Of a stretch of DNA of 64,000 nucleotides, positions 43,231 to 52,436 are shown piece by piece (position 1 is the stretch's first letter; every line of letters begins with the position of its first letter). The notes beneath the pieces were generated by a model. That model did not search any database. It saw nothing but the letters and a program-made list of their open reading frames with translations, and was not told the DNA's origin. The DNA is from JBGPTK01 sp963797765 (GTDB lineage: Bacteria; Acidobacteriota; Terriglobia; Acidiferrales; UBA7541). The position numbers and the translations under genes are program-made. The stretch spans positions 310,001 through 374,000 of the forward strand of contig CAWCQU010000007.1 in assembly GCA_963797765.1 (NCBI GenBank). Direction: 5' to 3'.

Positions 43231-44511
43231 CTATTCGAAGCGGAGAGCATCCATCGGTTCGATGCGCATCGCCCATCGAGCGGGGATATAGCATGCGACA
43301 AGTCCCGCAAAAAGCAGGACGGAAGCCACGAAGACAAATGTAAATGGATCGCTAGGACGCACACCAAACAAGAGGCCCGCAAGCAATGGCGTCAACGCAA
43401 GTGAGAATCCGCTTCCCAACAAGGCTCCCGCGATCACCGGAACCATGCTCTGGCGAATGATTAGTTTCAGAATGTCGAGCCTTTGCGCTCCCAGCGCCAT
43501 TCGAACACCAATCTCACTGGTGCGTCCAACCACTGAATAGGAGGTGACGCCGTAGATGCCGATGCAAGCGAGTAGCAAAGCAATTGCGCCCAACACGCTG
43601 GCGAGCATGGTGGTGAATCGCGCCTCAGTACGGGCGATGGCAACATAGCTATCCATCGGAAAAACCTTAGAGACAGGCAAATCCTTATCGAGCCTGGCCG
43701 CTTCCGCGCGGATCGGGCCAATTAATGATTGAGTATCTCCCAGGGTGCGAACCGTGAACGCAATTTGATTCCGGGGAGCCAGCGGATAGGGCACGTAAAT
43801 TTGTTCTCGAACTTGATTCGTGAGCGAATGAATCTGAATGTGCTTTACAACTCCGACGACCTGGGCTGCAGTCTGGCTAAATTCCTGGTTCAACATGATC
43901 TCGACAATCAGTTTCTTGCCCAGCGCGCTTTCGTTCGGCCACATTCGATGGGCAAGAGCGTCATCCACAATCACTACGTGGCTGTGCGCCGCATCGTCAA
44001 ACTCGTTAAAGTCCCTGCCGGAGATCAGAGTGGCGCCCATGCTCTTGAAAAATCCGGGCAGGATGGCGCACTGATCGGCCATCACCGTATTTTGGTCCTG
44101 CTTGGGCGCTCCTTCCGGCCAGTAATAGCTGTACCAATTCGGCAAATCGTCATCGAACGGCAGGTGAGAGGTCGTGCTGACATATTGCACGCCCGGCAAC
44201 GCAGCGATGTCTTTATCGAGTTGATGCAACAAATTAACGCGCGATTGGTCCTCCGGGTAGCGCTTGCCCGGCAGTGAAAGCTGAAATGTTAATACGTGCG
44301 CGGAATCGAAGCCTGGATTGACTTGCATGAGTCCGGCGAAAGTGCGGATCATTAGTCCGGCGCCAATCAGAAGAACGAATCCCAGCGCGACTTCGCAAAC
44401 GATCAACGCGTTACGAAAGCGTTGCTTGCCCGACTGCTGCGCTCCTGCCGCCTTCCTTGAGCGCGCCAGCCAAGTCGGATTTCGCGGCTCCGAAAGCCGG
44501 CGCAAGCCCAA
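43231..44511 (-). CDS. ADOP-type FtsX/MacB permease, C-terminal part of broken gene
   Basis: The second half of an acidobacterial duplicated orphan permease: a helix (NALIVCEVALGFVLLIGAGLMIRTF), a MacB-like periplasmic core with LTFQLSLPGKRYPEDQSR and AHSHVVIVDDALAHRMW, and three final helices ending LLFGVRPSDPFTF ... ARWAMRIEPMDALRFE. The gene is cut into about six frames; this fragment is the longest and ends at the natural stop. Such permeases have no ATPase gene beside them, as here; the substrate is unknown. Confidence 0.7.
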   Translation of the reverse strand: MGLRRLSEPRNPTWLARSRKAAGAQQSGKQRFRNALIVCEVALGFVLLIGAGLMIRTFAGLMQVNPGFDSAHVLTFQLSLPGKRYPEDQSRVNLLHQLDKDIAALPGVQYVSTTSHLPFDDDLPNWYSYYWPEGAPKQDQNTVMADQCAILPGFFKSMGATLISGRDFNEFDDAAHSHVVIVDDALAHRMWPNESALGKKLIVEIMLNQEFSQTAAQVVGVVKHIQIHSLTNQVREQIYVPYPLAPRNQIAFTVRTLGDTQSLIGPIRAEAARLDKDLPVSKVFPMDSYVAIARTEARFTTMLASVLGAIALLLACIGIYGVTSYSVVGRTSEIGVRMALGAQRLDILKLIIRQSMVPVIAGALLGSGFSLALTPLLAGLLFGVRPSDPFTFVFVASVLLFAGLVACYIPARWAMRIEPMDALRFE

Positions 44512-45108
44512 ACAGGATCCCCGTGACCAGCGAAAGCATCAAATCGAACGCGAAAACCGTTCCATCGAATTCAATCGAGCCCATCCGCTGCGATGGCGGC
44601 GGGCGCAGTGCGAGCAGCCATTTCAATGCCCAGAATCCGACCACAAGCGCGACAGCTCCCCCTAATAAACCAAGCACAATGCTTTCCGTGAGCAATTGAC
44701 GAACGATTCTGCCCGGAGCGAGGCACCCAGGGCCCGGCGGAGAGTGATTTCCTTTTGTCGTTCGTTCGCGCGCGCCAGCAGGAGATTGGCCACATTCACG
44801 CACGCGATGAGCAGCACCAGACCGACGCCCGCGAAGAGCGCGAGCAGGGCGGGGCGAACATTCTTAACCGATTCGCCATGAAGCATTGCAACGCGTCAGA
44901 TCCATTTTCTGTTCGGAGAAATCGGTGAATTCCGAGCGAAGTTGCCCGGCTATACTCGCCGCCTCTGCCTGTGCCTGCCCGGGCGTCACCCCTGGACGAA
45001 TAACGCCAATCATGCGGAGAAATCCAAGATCATTCGGACTTTTTGCGAGGTCATACGGAAATGGAATAAATACTTCAATGTTCGGCGGCAAATGGGATCG
45101 CCGGGAAA
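44411..45108 (-). pseudogene. ADOP permease, middle part in three frames
   Basis: Family sequence jumps between frames: PPNIEVFIPFPYDLAKSPND ... FLRMIGVIRPGVTPGQAQAE (to about 44885), then LHGESVKNVRPALLALFAGVG with LVLLIACVNVANLLLARANE, then from about 44760 RIVRQLLTESIVLGLLGGAV and LAPAFGAAKSDLAGALKEGG. This is the end of the first MacB core and the first FtsX helices. Shifts lie near 45108, 44886, 44700-44760 and 44480. Together with the flanking parts it reconstructs one permease. Confidence 0.65.
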
Positions 45109-45899
45109 GATCAATTTGAAACCGGGGGGCATGATTCCCACTACAGTGAAAGGCTGTCCATTGAAAAGGATCGAATTCCCGATGATTTGTGAGTTTGCGC
45201 CGAATCGGCGCCGCCAAAGCCCATCGCCGAGGATCGCAACACTTGGCGCGCCGGCGCCTTGTTCCGCCGGGAGAAAGAATCTTCCTAACTCCGGATGAGG
45301 GCTAAGAAGAGCAAGAAAATTGTAGCTCACCTGAGCGACGCGTATTTGCTCCGGCTCGCCCTCACCAGTTATGGCGCCGCTGGTGGCCCAGATGCTAGCG
45401 ATGTCCTGGAACAAGCGGCTCCGCTCTCGAAGATATACGAATTCTGGGCCGGAGCCGGGTGCTCTGTTCTCGCTTCCCCATGCCGTCCAAATCAGGGCAA
45501 GGCGGTCCGAATTTGGATATGGCAGCGATCGAAGCAGTACCGCATTCATTACACTGAATATCGCGGTGTTGGCGCCAATGCCCACTGCCAGGGTGATGAT
45601 GGCTACCGCCGTAAACCCAGGGCTCTTCGCCAGCAGCCGAACCGCATAGCGCAGATCGGCCCAGATGCTATCGAGGATCGCCCCCATACGTACTTCGCGG
45701 ATTTCTTCCTTGAGTTGTTGCGCTCCGCCGGCATCGAGGCGGGCAGACCGGCGCGCTTCGGTGGGCGCCATTCCGTTGCCAACTTTTTCGTCGACGAGCA
45801 TTCCGATGTACGAAGACATCTCATCGTCGAGTTCATTTTCCACACGCCGTTTGTGAACAAGTTGCGAAATAGGCTCTGCAGGCGGGAGAAAAGCGGCAT
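45010..45899 (-). CDS. ADOP permease, N-terminal part
   Basis: The true start is ATG 45899 with GGAGAG just upstream; MPLFSRLQSLFRNLFTN is typical of the family. After a shift near 45845 the sequence goes on as ENELDDEMSSYIGMLVDEKVG, SPGFTAVAIITLAVGIGANT (first helix) and PNSDRLALIWTAWGSENR to about 45108, where the frame changes again. The frame end at 45010 itself is out-of-frame tail. Confidence 0.7.
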
Positions 45900-45942
45900 A
45901 GATGCTCTCCTATCGATGGCCTACAAAACGCTAGCATCCTTC

Positions 45943-45959
45943 CTATCGAGTGTCAATAG
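45943..45959. promoter_or_regulatory. Inverted repeat upstream of ADOP permease
   Basis: CTATCGAGTGTCAATAG is an imperfect palindrome (CTATxGA-GTG-TCxATAG) about 45 bases before the ADOP start. ADOP genes are often controlled by PadR-type repressors that bind such sites; no padR gene is present nearby, so this is a guess. It could also serve the divergent yeiH gene. Confidence 0.35.
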
Positions 45960-46126
45960 GAGCGGCGGGCCCGGTTCCATTTGATTGCTGAAGCGGCTGG
46001 GCGCTGTCCTTTGAATTGCGGCTGCCCTCCGGGCTTATTTGGCGCTTGGGAACGATGGCTTTTTTGAACCCTTCTTTTTAAATTGCCTACATTGAAATGC
46101 CGCCGTATGAGATTCTTTTGCTCCGC

Positions 46127-47058
46127 GTGAAGATCAATACAAAGACTGTTTTCTTCGTGGGACTGCTCCTCTGTGCCAGTGGTGTAATCTCTCCCCCGGT
46201 GGCACTGCTCTCTCGGGCTTGTTTACGGCTTCTGTTTTGTTCATCCCTATCAGGCCGATAGCCGGATTCTTTCGAGATTTCTGCTGCAGGCATCCGTGGT
46301 CGGAATGGGTTTTGGAATGAATTTGCATGAGGTATTGCGCGCGGGACGGAGCGGAGTTCTGTACACCGCATGCGGGATCGCGTTTGCGCTTACCGTGGGG
46401 CTTTTTCTGGGACGGCTGCTGCAGGTAAACAAGACATCCTCGCTACTCATCTCGGCTGGAACGGCTATTTGTGGCGGAAGCGCCATCGCCGCTGTAGCGC
46501 CGATTATTCAAGCGGATGCCGAAGAAACGGCGATATCGCTGGGCACAATCTTCATTCTGAATTCCATTGCGCTGCTGATTTTTCCCTTGCTGGGTTGGGC
46601 GCTGCACCTGACGCAGGAACAATTCGGTCTTTGGTCGGCCCTCGCAATTCACGACACAAGCTCGGTTGTGGGAGCGACGGCTCGCTATGGTCCCGCAGCA
46701 CTGGTGGTGGGAACCACGGTGAAGCTTACACGGGCTTTGTGGATCGTTCCGGTTGCTCTTGGAGTGGCGCTGGTAAAACATTCGAAGACCAAAATCCAGT
46801 GGCCTTGGTTTATTTTATTGTTCTGCCTGGCGGCGGTGGTGAACACCTATGTGCCGGCTCTGGCGAGCTTTTTCTCACACCTTGAACATGCTGGGACGAT
46901 TAGGCCTGACGGCAACTTTATTTTTGATCGGGACCGGAATATCCCGCGCAACGCTCAAGCAAGTGGGCGTTCGGCCTTTGTTACAGGGAGTGATCCTTTG
47001 GTTTCTAGTGGGAATTACTTCGCTGTGGTTGATCTTGCGTGGAATTATTTCGATGTAG
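46127..47058 (+). CDS. YeiH-family (UPF0324) membrane transporter, frameshifted
   Basis: A putative anion exporter with about nine helices. Three frames join: from GTG 46127 VKINTKTVFFVGLLLCASGV ..., then from about 46215 GLVYGFCFVHPYQADSRILS and VVGMGFGMNLHEVL, TSSLLISAGTAICGGSAIAA, IHDTSSVVGATARYGPAAL, and finally from about 46895 RLGLTATLFLIGTGISRATL to the stop at 47058. Each junction needs one base. The SAGTAICGGSAIAA motif is the family hallmark. Substrate in vivo is not established (sulfate/sulfonate have been proposed). The continuous middle frame is 46296-47081. Confidence 0.75.
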
Positions 47059-47134
47059 GAGGCAAGCTGATCCTATATTAAAGTTGCCGTCACGATGGAA
47101 AGCAGTTGAAGACTTCGCCAGAGAGAATGCACAC

Positions 47135-48736
47135 ATGATCATCGTTCAGGGGGTTCACCCCATCGTATTCCGGTTCGCCGGATCGCTTTTGCTCATTCTT
47201 TTTGGTATTTCCACCTTCGCGCAGGAGACTTCGAAAGGAAAAACTGCCGCCGCTTCCACTGCCGAGCAGCGCACGGCTCGGGCGCTGGAAACGGCTAAGG
47301 CAAATCCGCTTGAGCTGCACGCCTTTCTGGTGGGCATGCCGAAAGGGGCGGACCTTCACAATCACTTGAGCGGCGCGATTTACGCCGAGACATTTATTCG
47401 CGACGGCGCTGAAGATCATCTCTGCGTGGATCTGGCGACCTTCGGATTTGCCGAACCGCGAGGAGCAACCCCCAACAATTCGACGCAGTCCGAATGCGGC
47501 CAGAATCAGGTGCCTGCCCTCAGCGCATTTAACGATCAGCATCTTTACGATGCAATGGTGAATGTGTTTTCCATGCGCAGCTTTGTGCCTTCCGCCGGAA
47601 CCAGCGGGCACGATCATTTCTTTGATACGTTTGCGAAATTTGGCGGACTGGACGATCGCAGCCACATGGGGGAATGGCTGGACGAAGTTGCGGCACGCGC
47701 GGCGGCACAAAACGAACAATATCTCGAACTGATGGTGACGGGCAACTTTGGCCATACCGCCCGCCTCGCTTATCAACTCGGGTGGAATGACGATCTCGGC
47801 AAGTTTCGCGACGAACTGTTGGCGCGCGGGCTTCGCGACGATATCGCAATATATGGTTCCCTGCTCGATGTCAGCGACAAGATGCGACGGGAACGCGAGC
47901 GTTGTGGCCAGCCTGACGAATCGGCCGCGTGCAAGGTCGAACTTCGATTTCTGTATCAAGTGTTGCGCGGTTTTCCGAAGGAACAAGTGTTCGCACAAAC
48001 CGTGTTGGGTTTCGAACTAGCTTCCGCTGATCCACGAGTGGTTGGCATCAATTTTGTGATGCCCGAAGACGGTTACACATCGATGCACGATTACGCGTTG
48101 CACATGAAGATAGTCGGATTTCTGCACGGCATCTACCCCAAGGTGCACATCTCCCTGCATGCAGGCGAACTGGCCCCGGACCTGGTGACGCCTGAAGGCT
48201 TGTGCTGTCATGTCCGGCTCGCCGTCGAAGTGGCCCACGCGGAACGGATCGGCCATGCCGTCGATTTGATGTACGAAGATAAGCCGTATGAATTGTTGAA
48301 GGAAATGGCGGCAAAACACGTGATGATCGAAACGAACTTCACCAGTAACGACGTGATTCTTGGAATCAAAGGAGACGACCATCCCTTTCCAATTGAGCGC
48401 CAATATGGCGTGCCCGTGGCGCTCTCCACCGACGATGAAGGCGTTTCGCGAATCGACATCACGCATGAATACGTCCGTGCGGCCGATTCTTACAATTTGA
48501 GTTATTTAGAACTTAAGAAGATGGTTCGCACAAGTCTGGAACATAGTTTTCTGCCTGGACCAAGCCTCTGGCGGGAGCCTGACATATTTACTCGTTCCGC
48601 TGCGCCCTGCGCGAAAGACGCGCTTGGGGCCGATAAACCTTCGACGTCTTGTGTGGCATTCTTGGGATCGAACGAAAAAGCCAGACAACAATGGGAGCTT
48701 GAGCGGCGATTTCGCGTTTTCGAGTCGAACTACTGA
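47135..48736 (+). CDS. Exported adenosine-deaminase-family amidohydrolase
   Basis: A 533-residue member of the adenosine/AMP deaminase metal-dependent hydrolases. Zinc ligands and catalytic motifs: GADLHNHLSGA near 72, ISLHAGEL near 339, RIGHAVDL near 369 and ALSTDDEGV near 430. Unlike cytoplasmic deaminases it starts with a signal peptide (FAGSLLLILFGISTFAQ), so it acts in the periplasm or outside. It begins at ATG 47135; the frame is open to 47039 in yeiH. Likely nucleoside or modified-base scavenging; the substrate is not proven. Confidence 0.85.
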   Translation: MIIVQGVHPIVFRFAGSLLLILFGISTFAQETSKGKTAAASTAEQRTARALETAKANPLELHAFLVGMPKGADLHNHLSGAIYAETFIRDGAEDHLCVDLATFGFAEPRGATPNNSTQSECGQNQVPALSAFNDQHLYDAMVNVFSMRSFVPSAGTSGHDHFFDTFAKFGGLDDRSHMGEWLDEVAARAAAQNEQYLELMVTGNFGHTARLAYQLGWNDDLGKFRDELLARGLRDDIAIYGSLLDVSDKMRRERERCGQPDESAACKVELRFLYQVLRGFPKEQVFAQTVLGFELASADPRVVGINFVMPEDGYTSMHDYALHMKIVGFLHGIYPKVHISLHAGELAPDLVTPEGLCCHVRLAVEVAHAERIGHAVDLMYEDKPYELLKEMAAKHVMIETNFTSNDVILGIKGDDHPFPIERQYGVPVALSTDDEGVSRIDITHEYVRAADSYNLSYLELKKMVRTSLEHSFLPGPSLWREPDIFTRSAAPCAKDALGADKPSTSCVAFLGSNEKARQQWELERRFRVFESNY

Positions 48737-48796
48737 ACAGGCCCTCGGCGAGTTGGTTCTTCAGGAAGTTGTTTCGATGATCAAGGGAGATTCACG

Positions 48797-49156
48797 ATGG
48801 CAACCGATCCGGGCAGTATCTCCACAGCCCGCCTTACGCTGAAGACTTATGTGCTGGAAGAAGCCACTGTGCTGCACTGCACCGGAAAACTTACCAGCGA
48901 CGTGACAAGCCAGCTTAAAGACGAAGTGAAAAGGATCATGCCGCACACCAAGCGCCTTGCCCTTGACCTGAGCGACTTGACTCACATGGACAGCGCCGGG
49001 TTGGGAACGCTCGTGGCGCTGTACGTGATCGCCAAGAAATCCCATTGCGATTTCCGGCTGATTAATCTGAGCAAGCAGGTGCGCGATCTGATGGGGCTGA
49101 CAAACCTGCTTGCAGTGTTTGGAATTTGCGGGGAAAACCTGACGAATTTGCCCTGA
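48797..49156 (+). CDS. STAS-domain anti-sigma-factor antagonist-like protein
   Basis: A 119-residue SpoIIAA/RsbV-like protein. The phosphorylatable Ser is in THMDSAGLGTLVALY; ALDLSDL precedes it as in the family. It should bind an anti-sigma serine kinase when unphosphorylated. No kinase or sigma gene is adjacent. Good ribosome-binding site AAGGGAGA, 60 bases after the deaminase gene, so it may share its transcript. Confidence 0.85.
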   Translation: MATDPGSISTARLTLKTYVLEEATVLHCTGKLTSDVTSQLKDEVKRIMPHTKRLALDLSDLTHMDSAGLGTLVALYVIAKKSHCDFRLINLSKQVRDLMGLTNLLAVFGICGENLTNLP

Positions 49157-49284
49157 GGCGCACAGCGCGCCCTGAGGGTGTCAAGGCTTCTTGAACATTG
49201 TCGATCTGCACTGAATTCCTGGCTCCGGGGGAACGACTTCATTGCGAGAAGTTCGGCCGACGATGGAATATGACGGCCGGACTC

Positions 49285-49307
49285 TCCGGATTTCGAGAAA
49301 ATCCGGA
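49285..49307. terminator. Hairpin between STAS gene and MdtABC-like operon
   Basis: TCCGGATTT, loop CGAGA, AAATCCGGA: a perfect nine-base stem right after the minus-strand pump stop codon, and 130 bases after the STAS stop. No T tract on either side, so termination strength is doubtful; it may only stabilise the 3' end. Confidence 0.45.
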
Positions 49308-49313
49308 TTCACA

Positions 49314-52300
49314 TTAATCAGCGGGGTTGGGCCTGGGAGCAGAATCCTGCGGATGAAACTCGGCGGGCTGGCGGCCGTGCACGCTGACTCGCAGCCGGTC
49401 CATGTATAAGTAGACCACCGGCGTCGTGAAGAGGGTGAGCATCTGGCTGACGATCAGCCCGCCGACAATGGTGATACCGAGTGGGCGGCGCAGTTCTGAG
49501 CCCACTCCCGCGCCGAGGGCCAACGGCAAGCCACCGAGAAGCGCGGCCATGGTCGTCATCATGATCGGACGAAAGCGTAAAGTGCACGCCTCGTAGATCG
49601 CTTCGGCCGGTGATTTCCCTTCCTTGCGCTCGGCCTCGAGCGCAAAGTCGATCATCATGATGGCATTCTTCTTCACCAGCCCAATCAGCAAGACGATTCC
49701 GATGGTGCCAATCACGTTCAACTCGTTATGAGTGATCAAAAGCGCGAGCAGGGCACCCACGCCGGCCGACGGCAAAGTGGAAAGAATCGTGATGGGATGT
49801 ATATAGCTCTCATAGAGAATCCCCAAGACAATGTAGACAGCTGCAAGCGCGGCGAGAATCAAGATCGGTTCATTTTTCAGCGAATCCTGGAATGCCGCGG
49901 CGGTGCCCTGAAATCCCGCGTGAATGGTGCTGGGAAGCTGAATTTCCTTTTCTGCATTTTCAATCGCTTTGGTCGCGGCTCCCAGGGATGTATTGAGCGC
50001 GAGGTTGAAGGAGAAGGTGACTGACGGAAACTGGCCCTGGTGATTCACGGCGAGCGAAGTATTGGACGGCTCATAATGAGTGAACGCGGAGAGCGGCACT
50101 TGCGCTCCAGTGGCCGACTGGACATAAATGTTTTTGAGCGCATCCGGGTTCTGGTAATACTCGGGCGCCACCTCCATCACCACATGGTACTGATTGAGCT
50201 GGTTATACATGGTCGAGACTTGGCGCTGGCCGAAAGCGTCGTACAGCACCTGATCGATGGTTGAGGGCTGGATACCCAACCGCGAAGCGGTGTCGCGATC
50301 GATTACCAGATTGGCCGCCAGCCCTTTATCTTGCTGATCCGTGTTGACGTCTCGCAACTCGGGAAGTTTTCGAAGCGCAGCCAGGGTCAACGGCGCCCAT
50401 GAATTCAGCTCCTTCAGAGACTCGCCCTGCAGCGTGTACTGATATTGCGAGTTGCTGCCTCGGCCGCCGATCTGGAGATCCTGCGCCGATTGCAAATAGA
50501 GCGTGGCTCCGGGCACTTTCGCGAGCTTGGACCGGAGGCGGCTGATCACTTGATCGGCAGTTACCTTGCGCTCGCTGATTGGCTTGAGAGTAACGAAAAA
50601 ACGCCCCGTATTCCCCGCGGACTGGCCGCCGGCAAAGCCGTTCATCGTGTCAACGGCCGGATCCTTCATCACAACGGTGACGAAGTCAGCCATCTTTTGG
50701 CGCATGGCCGCGAAGGAGATGTCTTGGGCGGCCTGCACGGAACCGCCCAGGCGCCCGGTATCCTGCTGGGGGAAAAAACCCTTGGGAACGATGATGTAGA
50801 GATAAACGCTCAAGCAGGCGGTGGCGATGGTGATCGTCAAAGTGAGTGGCTGGTGCCGCAACACCAAACGGAGCGCCCTGGAATAGACATGAAGTAACCC
50901 ATCGAACGCGCGTTCACTTATACGGTAAAGCTTGCCGTGCTTCTCTTCCTCGCTGCTTCGCAGAAATTTCGCGCATAACATCGGTGTCGTGGTCAGCGAG
51001 ACGAGCAAGGACACTCCAATCGCAATGCTCAGGGTGACGGCGAACTCCCGGAACAGGCGGCCCACGATTCCACCCATCATCAGGATCGGAATGAAAACGG
51101 CAATCAATGACGTGCTCATCGAGAGCACGGTAAACCCAATTTCCGCCGCGCCCCGAAAAGCGGCTTCGAGAGGGTGAACGCCCTTCTCTAGGTATCGGGT
51201 GATGTTTTCGAGAACCACGATGGCATCGTCCACCACAAAACCGGTGGAAATGGCCAAGGCCATAAGCGACAGGTTATCGAGGCTGTAATTCAGCAGGTAC
51301 ATCGCTCCCAGCGTGCCGATCAGCGAGAGCGGCACCGCGATGCTGGGAATAAATGTAGCCCGCAGGCTACGAAGAAAAGCAAATACCACCAGAATTACCA
51401 GGAAAATGGAAATCAAAATTGTGTATTCGATATCCGCGATCGAAGCCCGGATCGTCGTAGTGCGATCCAGGACAATGTCCAAGTGAATCGCGGGAGAGAT
51501 TGACGCTTGCAATAGGGGCAGCAAATCGCGGACGCGATCGACCGTGGCGATAATGTTGGCGCCGGGCTGGCGAAACACAATCATCAAAACGGCGGGCTTG
51601 CCGTTAGCCAAGCCAATATTGCGGATGTCCTCGACGGAGTCATTCACCTGGGCCACGTCTTCCAGCCGTATAGTCGCTCCGGTGCGGTCCTTGCCGATGA
51701 TCAATGGCCGGTAGTCTTTTGCTTTGAAAATTTGATCGTTGGCGTGGATCGACCAGGAGTTCACGCTGCCTGAAATCTCTCCCTTGGGCCGGTTGGCATT
51801 CGCATTACCGAGGGCCGTGCGGATCTGCTCGAGACCGATGCCGAGTTTGCCGATCTGCATCGGATTCACTTCGGCGCGTACTGCCGGGCGGGCTCCACCG
51901 CCCACGAACACCTGGCCGATTCCTTCCACCTGCGAAAGTTTCTGGGCCAGGATGGAATCGGCGGCGTCATACATCCGAGGGAGGGTGATCGTGTCGGAGG
52001 TCAAGGCTATGATCATGATCGGAGCGTCGGCCGGATTGACTTTGCGGTATGTGGGATTATTGGGAAGATCAGTCGGTAGCTGACCTCGGGCGGCATTAAT
52101 GGCGGCTTGAACATCGCGCGCCGCTGCGTCTATGTTTCGATTGAGATCGAACTGCAAAACGATGCTGGTGGTGCCCAGCTGGCTGCTCGAAGTCATCTGG
52201 TTGACGCCGGCGATTCTTCCAAACTGGCGCTCGAGCGGCGTGGCCACGGCGGAGGCCATCGTTTCCGGACTCGCGCCCGGCAGCCCCGCGGAAACCTGGA

Positions 52301-52433
52301 TCACTGGAAATTCGACCTGAGGCAAGGGAGCGACGGGCAGAAACTTGAAGGCGATAATTCCCGTCAGCAGCACCGCAATCGTCAACAGGGACGTTCCGAC
52401 CGGCCGCTTGATGAATGGCGCGGAAATGTTCAT
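49314..52433 (-). CDS. RND efflux pump, MdtC-like
   Basis: A 1039-residue HAE1-family RND pump. First helix at about 13-30 (LLTIAVLLTGIIAFKFLPV), proton-relay aspartates in GFVVDDAIVVLENI near 401, and the second half with FGSELRRPLGITIVGGLIVSQ. Adjacent to a near-identical partner gene (3 bases upstream), the two likely form a heteromeric pump as in MdtBC. Last gene of the operon. Confidence 0.92.
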   Translation of the reverse strand: MNISAPFIKRPVGTSLLTIAVLLTGIIAFKFLPVAPLPQVEFPVIQVSAGLPGASPETMASAVATPLERQFGRIAGVNQMTSSSQLGTTSIVLQFDLNRNIDAAARDVQAAINAARGQLPTDLPNNPTYRKVNPADAPIMIIALTSDTITLPRMYDAADSILAQKLSQVEGIGQVFVGGGARPAVRAEVNPMQIGKLGIGLEQIRTALGNANANRPKGEISGSVNSWSIHANDQIFKAKDYRPLIIGKDRTGATIRLEDVAQVNDSVEDIRNIGLANGKPAVLMIVFRQPGANIIATVDRVRDLLPLLQASISPAIHLDIVLDRTTTIRASIADIEYTILISIFLVILVVFAFLRSLRATFIPSIAVPLSLIGTLGAMYLLNYSLDNLSLMALAISTGFVVDDAIVVLENITRYLEKGVHPLEAAFRGAAEIGFTVLSMSTSLIAVFIPILMMGGIVGRLFREFAVTLSIAIGVSLLVSLTTTPMLCAKFLRSSEEEKHGKLYRISERAFDGLLHVYSRALRLVLRHQPLTLTITIATACLSVYLYIIVPKGFFPQQDTGRLGGSVQAAQDISFAAMRQKMADFVTVVMKDPAVDTMNGFAGGQSAGNTGRFFVTLKPISERKVTADQVISRLRSKLAKVPGATLYLQSAQDLQIGGRGSNSQYQYTLQGESLKELNSWAPLTLAALRKLPELRDVNTDQQDKGLAANLVIDRDTASRLGIQPSTIDQVLYDAFGQRQVSTMYNQLNQYHVVMEVAPEYYQNPDALKNIYVQSATGAQVPLSAFTHYEPSNTSLAVNHQGQFPSVTFSFNLALNTSLGAATKAIENAEKEIQLPSTIHAGFQGTAAAFQDSLKNEPILILAALAAVYIVLGILYESYIHPITILSTLPSAGVGALLALLITHNELNVIGTIGIVLLIGLVKKNAIMMIDFALEAERKEGKSPAEAIYEACTLRFRPIMMTTMAALLGGLPLALGAGVGSELRRPLGITIVGGLIVSQMLTLFTTPVVYLYMDRLRVSVHGRQPAEFHPQDSAPRPNPAD

Positions 52434-52436
52434 GGA

